This document shows, piece after piece, positions 6,146 through 12,410 of a stretch of DNA of 16,285 bases. The translations under genes were made by a program, and so were the position numbers. The stretch lies in NCBI GenBank assembly GCA_903857815.1, contig CAIOGK010000053.1:1-16285 (forward strand), given 5' to 3'. The notes beneath the pieces were generated by a model. The model ran no database searches. It was not told the origin of the DNA and saw only the letters and a list, made by a program, of their open reading frames with translations. The stretch comes from Candidatus Falkowiibacteriota bacterium (GTDB taxonomy: Bacteria > Patescibacteriota > Patescibacteriia > Patescibacteriales > UBA12465). Position 1 is the first letter of the stretch. Each line of letters starts with the position of its first letter.

Positions 6146-6877
6146 TTAATTATTAACTATAGAAGAAAACTCTTTAACATTTAAACTGGCTCCTCCGACT
6201 AATAAACCGTCAACATTTTTTTGTTTTAAGAATTCAAAAGAATTGGACGAATTAACGCTACCACCATAAACTACTCTGATATTTTTACCTAGAACTTTAT
6301 TAACTTCATTTTTTATAAAGGTATGGATAGTATTAGCTTCAAAAGGAATAATGGATTCGCCTGTCCCTATGGCCCAAATGGGCTCATAGGCAATTACTAA
6401 ATTGGAAGATACTTTAATATTGATTCCTTGTAAGGCAGCCTTTATTTGTCCTAACAAAACTTTTTTAGCTAACCCCGCTTCCCTTTCCGCTAAATTTTCT
6501 CCAATACATAAGATAGGAATAAGCTTAGCGGCAAGCGCAGATTTTATTTTAGCATTAATTAATTCGGAATTTTCTCCTAAAACTGTACGTCTTTCCCAGT
6601 GGCCGATAATAACATAACGTATACCGATTTCTTTTAGACTAACGGGCGATACTTCTCCGGTTAAGGCGCCGCTAGCTTTAATGGCACAATCCTGAGCACC
6701 TAAATTAAAATTAGTTCCTTTAAAAACAGAACTAGCGGATGATAAGGATAAGTAATCAGGACAAATAACTATCTCTGAAGAAGTTTTCTTAATTTTTTGT
6801 TTCAATTCTTTAATTAACATCTGGCTATCTTTAAATCCCAGCTGCATTTTCCAATTAGCGATGATAGTTTTTTTCAT
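6146..6877 (-). CDS. tpiA: Triosephosphate isomerase
   Basis: Interconverts dihydroxyacetone phosphate and glyceraldehyde 3-phosphate. 243 residues, close to the usual ~250. Substrate residues Asn8 and Lys10 are in ANWKM, the catalytic His93 in IIGHWERR, and the catalytic base Glu165 with the mobile loop in AYEPIWAIGTG (163-173). Phosphate-binding YGGSV is at 204-208 and GLLVGGASL at 224-232. The notable departure is Trp94: this position is almost always Ser (GHSERR). The codon reads TGG cleanly (6596-6598), so it is not an edge artefact. It starts 1 nt after the galE-like stop. Identity is certain; whether activity is normal is not. Confidence 0.96.
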   Translation of the reverse strand: MKKTIIANWKMQLGFKDSQMLIKELKQKIKKTSSEIVICPDYLSLSSASSVFKGTNFNLGAQDCAIKASGALTGEVSPVSLKEIGIRYVIIGHWERRTVLGENSELINAKIKSALAAKLIPILCIGENLAEREAGLAKKVLLGQIKAALQGINIKVSSNLVIAYEPIWAIGTGESIIPFEANTIHTFIKNEVNKVLGKNIRVVYGGSVNSSNSFEFLKQKNVDGLLVGGASLNVKEFSSIVNN

Positions 6878-6878
6878 A

Positions 6879-7808
6879 TTATTTTTGCAAATTTTCTTTA
6901 GCCCAGGCGATTGTCTTTTTTATACCTTCCGCCAAATCTATTTTTGGTTCCCAATTTAAAACATCCTTAGCGCGCTGGCGACTCAAACAACTTCTTCTCT
7001 GTTCGCCTGCCTTTCCTGGTTCTTCTTTAATTTTTATTTTTTCACCTAAGGCGATTTCGATTTGCTCTCTAATATCTAATAAGCTAATTTCTTTTCCTAA
7101 GCCAATATTTATTTCTCCGCGACAATCAATCCCCTTAGCCAAACTTAAAGCTTCGGCTACATCAGATACGCAAACAAAATCTCTAGTTTGTCGACCATCA
7201 CCAAATTGTTTGCTTTCTAAACCTTTTACGGCATTATCAACAAATATAGCAACCACGCCCGCCTCTCCGCCCTTAAACTGACGTGGGCCATAGACATTAG
7301 CGAATCGTAAAATTGTATAATTCAAACCGTAGACTTGATAATAATAATTTAAATATTTTTCAAAAGTAAGTTTATGAATTCCATAAGGAGAAACGGGATA
7401 AGTCGGTGCATATTCAGTAGTCGGAATTTCTTCCGCATCACCATAAATTGCTCCGCCGGTAGAAGCAAAAATTATTTTTCCAACTTTATATTCTAAGCAA
7501 TTTTCTAAAATATTTAAGCCGCCCAAGGTATTAATATCATTATCCAAACGCGGATCAGCCACTGAAACTCTAACATCAATTTGCGCCGCTAAATGATATA
7601 CAAAATCAAACTTTTCTTTTTTAAAAATCTTATTTATTTTTTCAGAACGAATATCAATTTTATAAAAAACCGCTCTCGGATTAAGATAGCCTTTTTTCCC
7701 GGAAGACAAGTCGTCAATTACGACAACTTCGTGTCCTTCGGAAATAAGTTGGTCAACTAAAGTTGAGCCGATAAAACCGGCACCACCGGTTACTAATATT
7801 TTAGACAT
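6879..7808 (-). CDS. UDP-glucose 4-epimerase-like NAD-dependent sugar epimerase (extended SDR)
   Basis: 309 residues when started at the ATG at 7808 (MSKILVTGGAGFIG). The longer open frame would begin inside a terminator hairpin and is unlikely. NAD-binding GGAGFIG is at 8-14, with DDLSSG just after the second strand. The catalytic set is Ser/Thr in ASTGGAIYGD (115-124) and Tyr142-xxx-Lys146 in SPYGIHK. NVYGPRQ is at 171-177, and a substrate region follows (GEAGVVAIFVDNA). The family makes nucleotide-sugar precursors for surface polysaccharide; GalE is the closest match, but related epimerases or dehydratases cannot be excluded. It heads the operon with tpiA, the TPR gene and tRNA-Thr. A -10 box lies only 7 nt before the ATG, so the message is probably leaderless. 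Confidence 0.88.
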   Translation of the reverse strand: MSKILVTGGAGFIGSTLVDQLISEGHEVVVIDDLSSGKKGYLNPRAVFYKIDIRSEKINKIFKKEKFDFVYHLAAQIDVRVSVADPRLDNDINTLGGLNILENCLEYKVGKIIFASTGGAIYGDAEEIPTTEYAPTYPVSPYGIHKLTFEKYLNYYYQVYGLNYTILRFANVYGPRQFKGGEAGVVAIFVDNAVKGLESKQFGDGRQTRDFVCVSDVAEALSLAKGIDCRGEINIGLGKEISLLDIREQIEIALGEKIKIKEEPGKAGEQRRSCLSRQRAKDVLNWEPKIDLAEGIKKTIAWAKENLQK

Positions 7809-7815
7809 ATATTTT

Positions 7816-7821
7816 ATAATA
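7816..7821 (-). promoter_or_regulatory. Extended -10 promoter of the galE-like operon, apparently leaderless
   Basis: Minus strand TGTTATTAT: TATTAT at 7816-7821 with TG upstream. The -35 position falls in the T tract of the preceding terminator. Seven bases separate it from the ATG at 7808, and there is no Shine-Dalgarno. Confidence 0.5.
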
Positions 7822-7836
7822 ACATTATTTTTTGAT

Positions 7837-7875
7837 AAAAAAAAGCCCGGTTTCCGCATTAAACGAAAACCGAGC
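7837..7875 (-). terminator. Strong rho-independent terminator after the 155-aa gene
   Basis: On the minus strand a 12-bp stem (GCTCGGTTTTCG with CGGAAACCGGGC, including G-T pairs; 7845-7875) has a 7-nt loop and is followed by eight T (7837-7844). It separates the orphan 155-aa gene from the galE-like operon. Confidence 0.9.
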
Positions 7876-7894
7876 ACATATCATATTTTTAGTC

Positions 7895-8362
7895 TTATTT
7901 TGCAAATTGACCAGAAAATATTAATTCACCATATTCAAACTTGGCTTCAGGGAGTAAATCAGCTTTCCAGCCGGAATGTCTTGATTTAAAAAGTTTTGCA
8001 CACCATATTACGCCGCGGTTATCGCCAACCAAAAACCAATTACAGCTACCATCATCACGTAATCTAGTTTCAGGATTTTTGTTTTTTAATCTTATTATGC
8101 GCCAAATGTCAGAGGCATCGAGTGGCATAAAATTATCACGCAAACTTCTAAGTACATTTAGCTTACTGATATCGGAGTCAACAACTCTTTGACAAACAAT
8201 TTCCTTTTCTAGCGAAGATTTAATTCCGCGCCAAGAAAGAATATTTTCAAACAATCGACTAATGGCAACACCCTCTTCGGCAAAGGCATTCGACACGGTT
8301 GTAAAAACAACAACTTTTGGAAGCACAACTGTTCCCTTTGATTGAATAATTTCTTTTTCCAT
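7895..8362 (-). CDS. Uncharacterised 155-aa protein
   Basis: A soluble protein with no signal peptide or membrane helix and no family I recognise. The N-terminal half contains a beta-like stretch (TVVLPKVVVFTTVSNAF) and a helix. The C-terminal half is rich in Trp and Gly (DIWRIIRLKNKN, CNWFLVGDNRGVIWCAKLF, SGWKADLLPE) and looks like a compact beta sheet. It is a monocistronic unit, bounded by its own promoter (8409-8437) and a strong terminator (7837-7875), and is divergent from gyrB with 213 bp between the start codons. This makes it a real gene, but nothing in the sequence indicates its function. Confidence 0.82.
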   Translation of the reverse strand: MEKEIIQSKGTVVLPKVVVFTTVSNAFAEEGVAISRLFENILSWRGIKSSLEKEIVCQRVVDSDISKLNVLRSLRDNFMPLDASDIWRIIRLKNKNPETRLRDDGSCNWFLVGDNRGVIWCAKLFKSRHSGWKADLLPEAKFEYGELIFSGQFAK

Positions 8363-8408
8363 TATTAACTAATTTAAAGGGTTATTTTAAGGTACAAAAA
8401 TTCATATC

Positions 8409-8437
8409 ATCTTAAAATAAAACTCAATTTTAGTCAA
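8409..8437 (-). promoter_or_regulatory. Promoter of the 155-aa gene
   Basis: Minus strand TTGACT (8432-8437), 17-nt spacer, TAAGAT (8409-8414). Predicted start near 8402, about 40 nt before the ATG. It lies back to back with the gyrB promoter. Confidence 0.6.
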
Positions 8438-8480
8438 TAGAACTCATACGATATCAGCTTATTTATAGTTCTTTCTTCCC

Positions 8481-8509
8481 TTGCTTTCCTAAGATATTTT
8501 TGCTAAAAT
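8481..8509 (+). promoter_or_regulatory. Promoter of gyrB
   Basis: TTGCTT (8481-8486), 17-nt spacer, TAAAAT (8504-8509) with an extended TGC immediately before it. Predicted start near 8516, giving a leader of about 60 nt that holds a small CCC/GGG hairpin and a long T tract. Confidence 0.6.
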
Positions 8510-8575
8510 ATTAGCAGATAATTAATAAATTTTTAACTATAAATACCCCTGTTTATCGGGAATTTTTGTTTTTTT

Positions 8576-10627
8576 ATGAGTAAAGAAGAAATTAAAAAGG
8601 GCAATGCTTACGGAGCCGATCAAATCACTGTCCTTGAGGGTTTAGACCCAGTCAGAAAAAGACCAGGAATGTACATCGGCTCAACTTCTGCTGCCGGATT
8701 ACATCATCTCATTTGGGAAGTAGTCGATAATTCAATTGATGAAGCAATGGCGGGATATGCAACTCAAATCGATGTTGCCTTGCTTTCAGATGGAATGGTT
8801 AGCGTAACCGATAATGGTCGCGGTATTCCAGTTGAAAAACATAAAGTAACTGGCGTTTCGGCTTTAGAAACGGTTTTAACTAAACTCCATGCTGGTGGTA
8901 AATTTGGTGATGGCGGCTATAAAGTCTCCGGCGGTCTTCACGGCGTTGGCGTTTCGGTTGTTAATGCTTTGAGTGAATATTTACGAGCAGAAATATATCG
9001 CGATGGTAAAATTTGGGAACAAGAATATAAAATTGGTAAACCGCAAAAACCAATTAAAGCAATTGGCGTGAGCAAAGCAACCGGAACAAAAATTATTTTC
9101 AAACCCGACGCAACTATTTTTACTGAATTAGAATTTAATTGGGGAAAAATTCTTGACCGTCTAAGACAACAATCATATTTAACCAAAGGAATAACTATTA
9201 GTATTGCTGACGAACGCAAGGGTCATAGATTAAAAAAATATAAATTCCATTTCGAGGGCGGTATTAAATCATACATAAAATCTTTGCACCGCAATAAAAC
9301 TGTTAAAAATGAGACAATCCTTTATATTGATAAAGATATTAACGGTTCAAAAGTTGAAGTTGCCCTTCAGTATAATGATGAATACAATGAAACCGTGATG
9401 ACTTTCGCAAATAATATTCATAATCCTGAAGGCGGAACTCATTTAATCGGTTTCAAAACTGCTTTAACTAGAACTTTGAATAACTACGGACGCAATAAAA
9501 ATATAATTAAAGAAAAACAGGAAAATCTTACCGGTGAAGATGTGCGGGAAGGCTTAACCGCGATTATCAGCGTTAAACTTCCTGACCCGCAATTTGAAGG
9601 CCAAACTAAAGGAAAGCTTGGTAATGCGGAAATGAAAGGTTATGTTGAACAAATATTTGGCGAAGCTTTTAATACCTTTTTAGAAGAACATCCGAAAGAA
9701 GGCGAAGCCATCGTTGGAAAATGTATTTTATCATCGCAAGCACGTTTAGCTGCCCGTTCCGCGCGCGCAACCATTTTAAGAAAAGGCGCTCTTGAAGGAA
9801 TGACTTTACCTGGTAAGCTAGCCGACTGTTCAAGTCGCCATCCCGAAGAATGTGAATTATATATTGTAGAGGGAGACTCCGCTGGCGGAAGTGCAAAACA
9901 AGGACGTAATCGTAAATTTCAAGCCATTCTTCCCTTACGTGGAAAAATCTTAAACGTCGAAAGAGCTCGTTTAGATAAAATGTTAGCTAATAACGAAATT
10001 AAAAATTTAGTGATTGCGATGGGAACTAATATTGATGAACAGTTTGATTTAGAAAAATTAAGATACCACCGAATTATAATCATGACTGATGCTGATGTTG
10101 ATGGTGCTCATATTAGAACCTTGCTATTAACTCTATTTTTTAGACATTTTACTCAACTCATAACTAGCGGCCATGTTTATATCGCTCAACCGCCACTCTA
10201 TCAGCTTAAAAAAGGAACGACTATTCGTTATGCCTATAGCGACAAAGAAAAAGAAAAGATTATTCTCGAACTTGGAGGTGGTGTAGAAGAAGCGATTGAA
10301 ATTGGCGAAGAAAATGAAGATGGCGAAAATGTAGAAATCGAAGTTCCGGAAGAAGAAACAAAAACTGGAAAGAAAAAAGGGCAAGCCGAAGATGCTAAAA
10401 AAGTTTCTAAAATTAACATTCAACGCTACAAAGGTTTAGGAGAAATGAACCCCGACCAACTTTGGGAAACAACCATGAATCCCGAAAGTCGTATTGTAAA
10501 ACAAGTAACTGTTGAAGATGCCGCTAAAGCCGACCAAATCTTTGATATGTTAATGGGTGATAATGTCGCTCCTCGCAAAAATTTTATCCAAACTCACGCT
10601 ACAAAAGTAAAAAATCTCGATATTTAA
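8576..10627 (+). CDS. gyrB: DNA gyrase subunit B
   Basis: ATPase subunit of gyrase, which introduces negative supercoils with GyrA. 683 residues. The GHKL ATPase domain shows Glu48/Asn52 in WEVVDNSIDEAMAG, VTDNGRGIP (77-85) and GGLHGVGVSVVN (119-130). The transducer has the QTK loop (QTKGKLGN, 343-350). The TOPRIM domain has VEGDSAGGSAKQGR (431-444) and MTDADVDGAHI (503-513). QRYKGLGEMN (616-625) is in the tail. ParE is possible in principle but overall motifs fit GyrB better. Between SDKEKE and INIQRYKGLGE lies an acidic then basic low-complexity insert (~570-610) not typical of GyrB. No Shine-Dalgarno; the ATG follows a T tract. A DUF212 gene follows 44 bp downstream. Confidence 0.96.
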   Translation: MSKEEIKKGNAYGADQITVLEGLDPVRKRPGMYIGSTSAAGLHHLIWEVVDNSIDEAMAGYATQIDVALLSDGMVSVTDNGRGIPVEKHKVTGVSALETVLTKLHAGGKFGDGGYKVSGGLHGVGVSVVNALSEYLRAEIYRDGKIWEQEYKIGKPQKPIKAIGVSKATGTKIIFKPDATIFTELEFNWGKILDRLRQQSYLTKGITISIADERKGHRLKKYKFHFEGGIKSYIKSLHRNKTVKNETILYIDKDINGSKVEVALQYNDEYNETVMTFANNIHNPEGGTHLIGFKTALTRTLNNYGRNKNIIKEKQENLTGEDVREGLTAIISVKLPDPQFEGQTKGKLGNAEMKGYVEQIFGEAFNTFLEEHPKEGEAIVGKCILSSQARLAARSARATILRKGALEGMTLPGKLADCSSRHPEECELYIVEGDSAGGSAKQGRNRKFQAILPLRGKILNVERARLDKMLANNEIKNLVIAMGTNIDEQFDLEKLRYHRIIIMTDADVDGAHIRTLLLTLFFRHFTQLITSGHVYIAQPPLYQLKKGTTIRYAYSDKEKEKIILELGGGVEEAIEIGEENEDGENVEIEVPEEETKTGKKKGQAEDAKKVSKINIQRYKGLGEMNPDQLWETTMNPESRIVKQVTVEDAAKADQIFDMLMGDNVAPRKNFIQTHATKVKNLDI

Positions 10628-10671
10628 AAATATCTCAAAAAGTCGCCCTCTAAGACGACCAATTTATATTT

Positions 10672-11103
10672 ATGTATATTTTTATTCTTACCCCAATTAT
10701 TGCCTTTACTCTTGCTCAGGGCTTAAAAGTAATTATCAAATCTTTTAAAAAGAAGATTGTCTGGCACGATATTTTTGCTTATTCAGATATGCCTTCTGGA
10801 CATACCGCCGTTGTTACCTCTTTAACAACAATTATCGGACTAAAACTTGGCTTAGAATCCTCCATCTTTGCCGTTGCTTTTGTATTTGCAACTATAGTAA
10901 TAGTAGACGCGATTGGATTAAGAAATTATTTAGGGCAACATGGGAAAACTTTAAATATTTTAGTCAAAGATTTAAAAGAGGATGATTTTCTTGATAACTC
11001 ATATCCTAAATTACTAGAAAAAATTGGCCATACACCAGTACAAGTTTTAGCAGGAGCGACAATTGGTATCCTCACCAGTATTCTTTCTTGGTTGATTTTC
11101 TAA
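10672..11103 (+). CDS. Divergent PAP2 family (DUF212) membrane protein
   Basis: 143 residues with about four transmembrane segments. Signatures of Pfam DUF212 are clear: SDMPSGHTAVVTSL (38-51), DAIGLRNYLGQHGKTLN (79-95) and a C-terminal KIGHTPVQVLAGATIGI. The family (Bacillus YuiD and relatives) resembles acid phosphatases of the PAP2 type, which act on lipid phosphates at the membrane. An enzymatic role is inferred from the conserved Ser-Gly-His and Arg/His residues. It follows gyrB by 44 bp with only a weak 4-bp hairpin between, so it is probably cotranscribed. It ends at a bidirectional terminator. No Shine-Dalgarno is visible before the ATG. Confidence 0.9.
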   Translation: MYIFILTPIIAFTLAQGLKVIIKSFKKKIVWHDIFAYSDMPSGHTAVVTSLTTIIGLKLGLESSIFAVAFVFATIVIVDAIGLRNYLGQHGKTLNILVKDLKEDDFLDNSYPKLLEKIGHTPVQVLAGATIGILTSILSWLIF

Positions 11104-11121
11104 ACTTTATAAAAAATATTT

Positions 11122-11156
11122 AAAAAAGCCTTGATTAAATTATCAAGGCTTTTTTT
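11122..11156. terminator. Bidirectional rho-independent terminator
   Basis: A perfect 14-bp inverted repeat, AAAAAAGCCTTGAT (11122-11135) with ATCAAGGCTTTTTT (11142-11155), and a 6-nt loop. It gives a U tract on both strands. It sits between the convergent DUF212 gene (plus) and the 93-aa gene (minus) and serves both. Confidence 0.92.
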
Positions 11157-11173
11157 ATTGGGAATCCGTATGT

Positions 11174-11455
11174 TTATGCATACTCAACCCAACAAAATGG
11201 TTCTACTTTTTGCCAATGAATAAAATCTCTGACAAATCCGTTGAACCCGAGCATCCCGCTATACATTTGGGCAATTTTAAATTGAGGAATACCCAAATCA
11301 TGTAGCTTTTCTGTATTTTCTCTCCAGGCTAAGTCCAGAACTTTCTGGATACCTGGTCGATTTTCCAAATCTTCCGTCGCTAAATTGAGCTTAAAATGCT
11401 CATTTAACTTTAAAAGAATTTCTCTTTCGCGGTCATTAATTACTAGCTGTTTCAT
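11174..11455 (-). CDS. Uncharacterised 93-aa protein
   Basis: A small acidic helical protein without signal peptide or membrane helix. Helical stretches include DREREILLKLNEHF and GIQKVLDLAWREN. The later part, LGIPQFKIAQMYSGMLGFNG, has the spacing of a helix-turn-helix (a weak resemblance only). It ends with an aromatic tail (FIHWQKVEPFCWVEYA). I recognise no family. It lies 52 bp downstream of the gpmI-like stop and ends just before the bidirectional terminator. I found neither a convincing promoter nor a terminator in that 52-bp AT-rich gap, so it may be the last gene of the glycolytic-type operon. Real-gene status rests on ORF length and exact placement against the terminator. Confidence 0.7.
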   Translation of the reverse strand: MKQLVINDREREILLKLNEHFKLNLATEDLENRPGIQKVLDLAWRENTEKLHDLGIPQFKIAQMYSGMLGFNGFVRDFIHWQKVEPFCWVEYA

Positions 11456-11507
11456 GATCAGAAATTTAAGGTGTTGAAACTTTAAAAAAACTATTTATAT
11501 ATTTTAT

Positions 11508-12410
11508 TTAATCATTAACTATCAAAGTAACTCCGGCCATTAAATCATTCTTTTCAATTTCTAATAAATCTAAAATTGTCGGAGCAACATCGGCCAAATT
11601 TCCAGCTGGCTCCAATAAACTCAAATCTCCATCGGGGGCATCTTTTAACCCAATTGTTTTACCTTTAAACATTGGACCGACAATAATCAACGGCACCGGA
11701 TTATCGGTAATATCTTTATCAACTAAATCAGTAACCATGTCTTTTGTTCTCTCCGCGTTTCCATGAGTAGAGCTTATTAATAAAACTCCCTGACGATCAA
11801 CAATTTCTTTTGCTAACTGACGAATAGCTTTATCAAGCGCTTCAGCGGCTTTAATAATATCGACAGCACCTAGAGACGAAGCGGCAGAATCTAAAATAGG
11901 AGCCGCCGCAACTATAAAATCGTAATTCCCGCTTTTAATTGCTTTTAGTGATTCCCTAACAATTCTTTTTAAAGATAAAAAAATATCAAAATACTGTTTA
12001 TCATTTTTAGAAGAAATCGCGAGCCATTCTTCGCCAATTATTCTCTCCTCTCTATGGCCATTAAAAAAACTGGTTAAAGCAGCTAATCGCTCACTGTCAA
12101 AAATTTTTAATTGTTTCAAGCCATTATCAGAAATAATTTTTGTTAAATCGCTTGAAACTTCACTGTTTTCATCTTCAAAACTTTTTCCAGCTCCTAATCT
12201 TAAATATCTAGCATTAACACTTCCGGCGCCGGCTTCTAAAATGGCCGCTGGGTATTCTTTAGCTAATTTGAAAAAATTTGGTATTCTTGCAGAACTAATA
12301 GCATTTGCTTCTCCGGCGGCAGCGATTCCCCAGCCATCAAGTAATAATAAAAATACTGGCTTAGGCCTTAAGGTTTGTAAATCAGATTCTCCACCATCAT
12401 TATTTTCCAT
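11508..12410 (-). CDS. Degenerate phosphoglycerate mutase (iPGM/GpmI-like) lacking the phosphotransferase domain
   Basis: 300 residues; family members are about 510. Recognisable iPGM segments are PVFLLLLDGWG (18-28), AANAI-type helix and ILEAG (57-61), GLKQLKI then TSFFNGHREERIIGEEW (97-129), STHGNAE (214-220) and DNPVPLIIVGP (236-246). In active enzymes ~230 residues of phosphotransferase domain separate the GAGR motif from GLKQLRI. Here only ~20 residues do (GAGK at 73-76, GLKQ at 97-100). The GQMGNSEVGH motif with the phospho-Ser is deleted. Of seven metal ligands, Asp25, Asp174 and His216 remain; Ser62, His407, Asp444 and His462 equivalents are missing or replaced (by Ser178, Thr215 and Ile234 for the last three). 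The catalytic Lys of AETEKYAH is Arg108. The frame is open and overlaps eno by 11 nt. Mutase activity is very unlikely; function unknown. Confidence 0.85.
   Translation of the reverse strand: MENNDGGESDLQTLRPKPVFLLLLDGWGIAAAGEANAISSARIPNFFKLAKEYPAAILEAGAGSVNARYLRLGAGKSFEDENSEVSSDLTKIISDNGLKQLKIFDSERLAALTSFFNGHREERIIGEEWLAISSKNDKQYFDIFLSLKRIVRESLKAIKSGNYDFIVAAAPILDSAASSLGAVDIIKAAEALDKAIRQLAKEIVDRQGVLLISSTHGNAERTKDMVTDLVDKDITDNPVPLIIVGPMFKGKTIGLKDAPDGDLSLLEPAGNLADVAPTILDLLEIEKNDLMAGVTLIVND

Noticed and set aside
7809..7877. Longer N-terminus for the galE-like gene
   Set aside because: The extension starts within the upstream terminator hairpin, and the Rossmann motif begins right after the ATG at 7808.
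10133..10423. Phe/Ser-rich minus-strand frames
   Set aside because: They are antisense to the acidic Glu-rich insert of gyrB, which explains their composition.
10642..10659. GTCG/CGAC hairpin between gyrB and the DUF212 gene as a terminator
   Set aside because: Four base pairs with a 10-nt loop and no T tract; readthrough into the DUF212 gene is more likely.
11508..12410. Explanation of the short gpmI-like gene by a frameshift or assembly break
   Set aside because: Both halves of the phosphatase core lie in one open frame with the joint inside continuous helix-like sequence, and metal ligands are also changed far from the joint.
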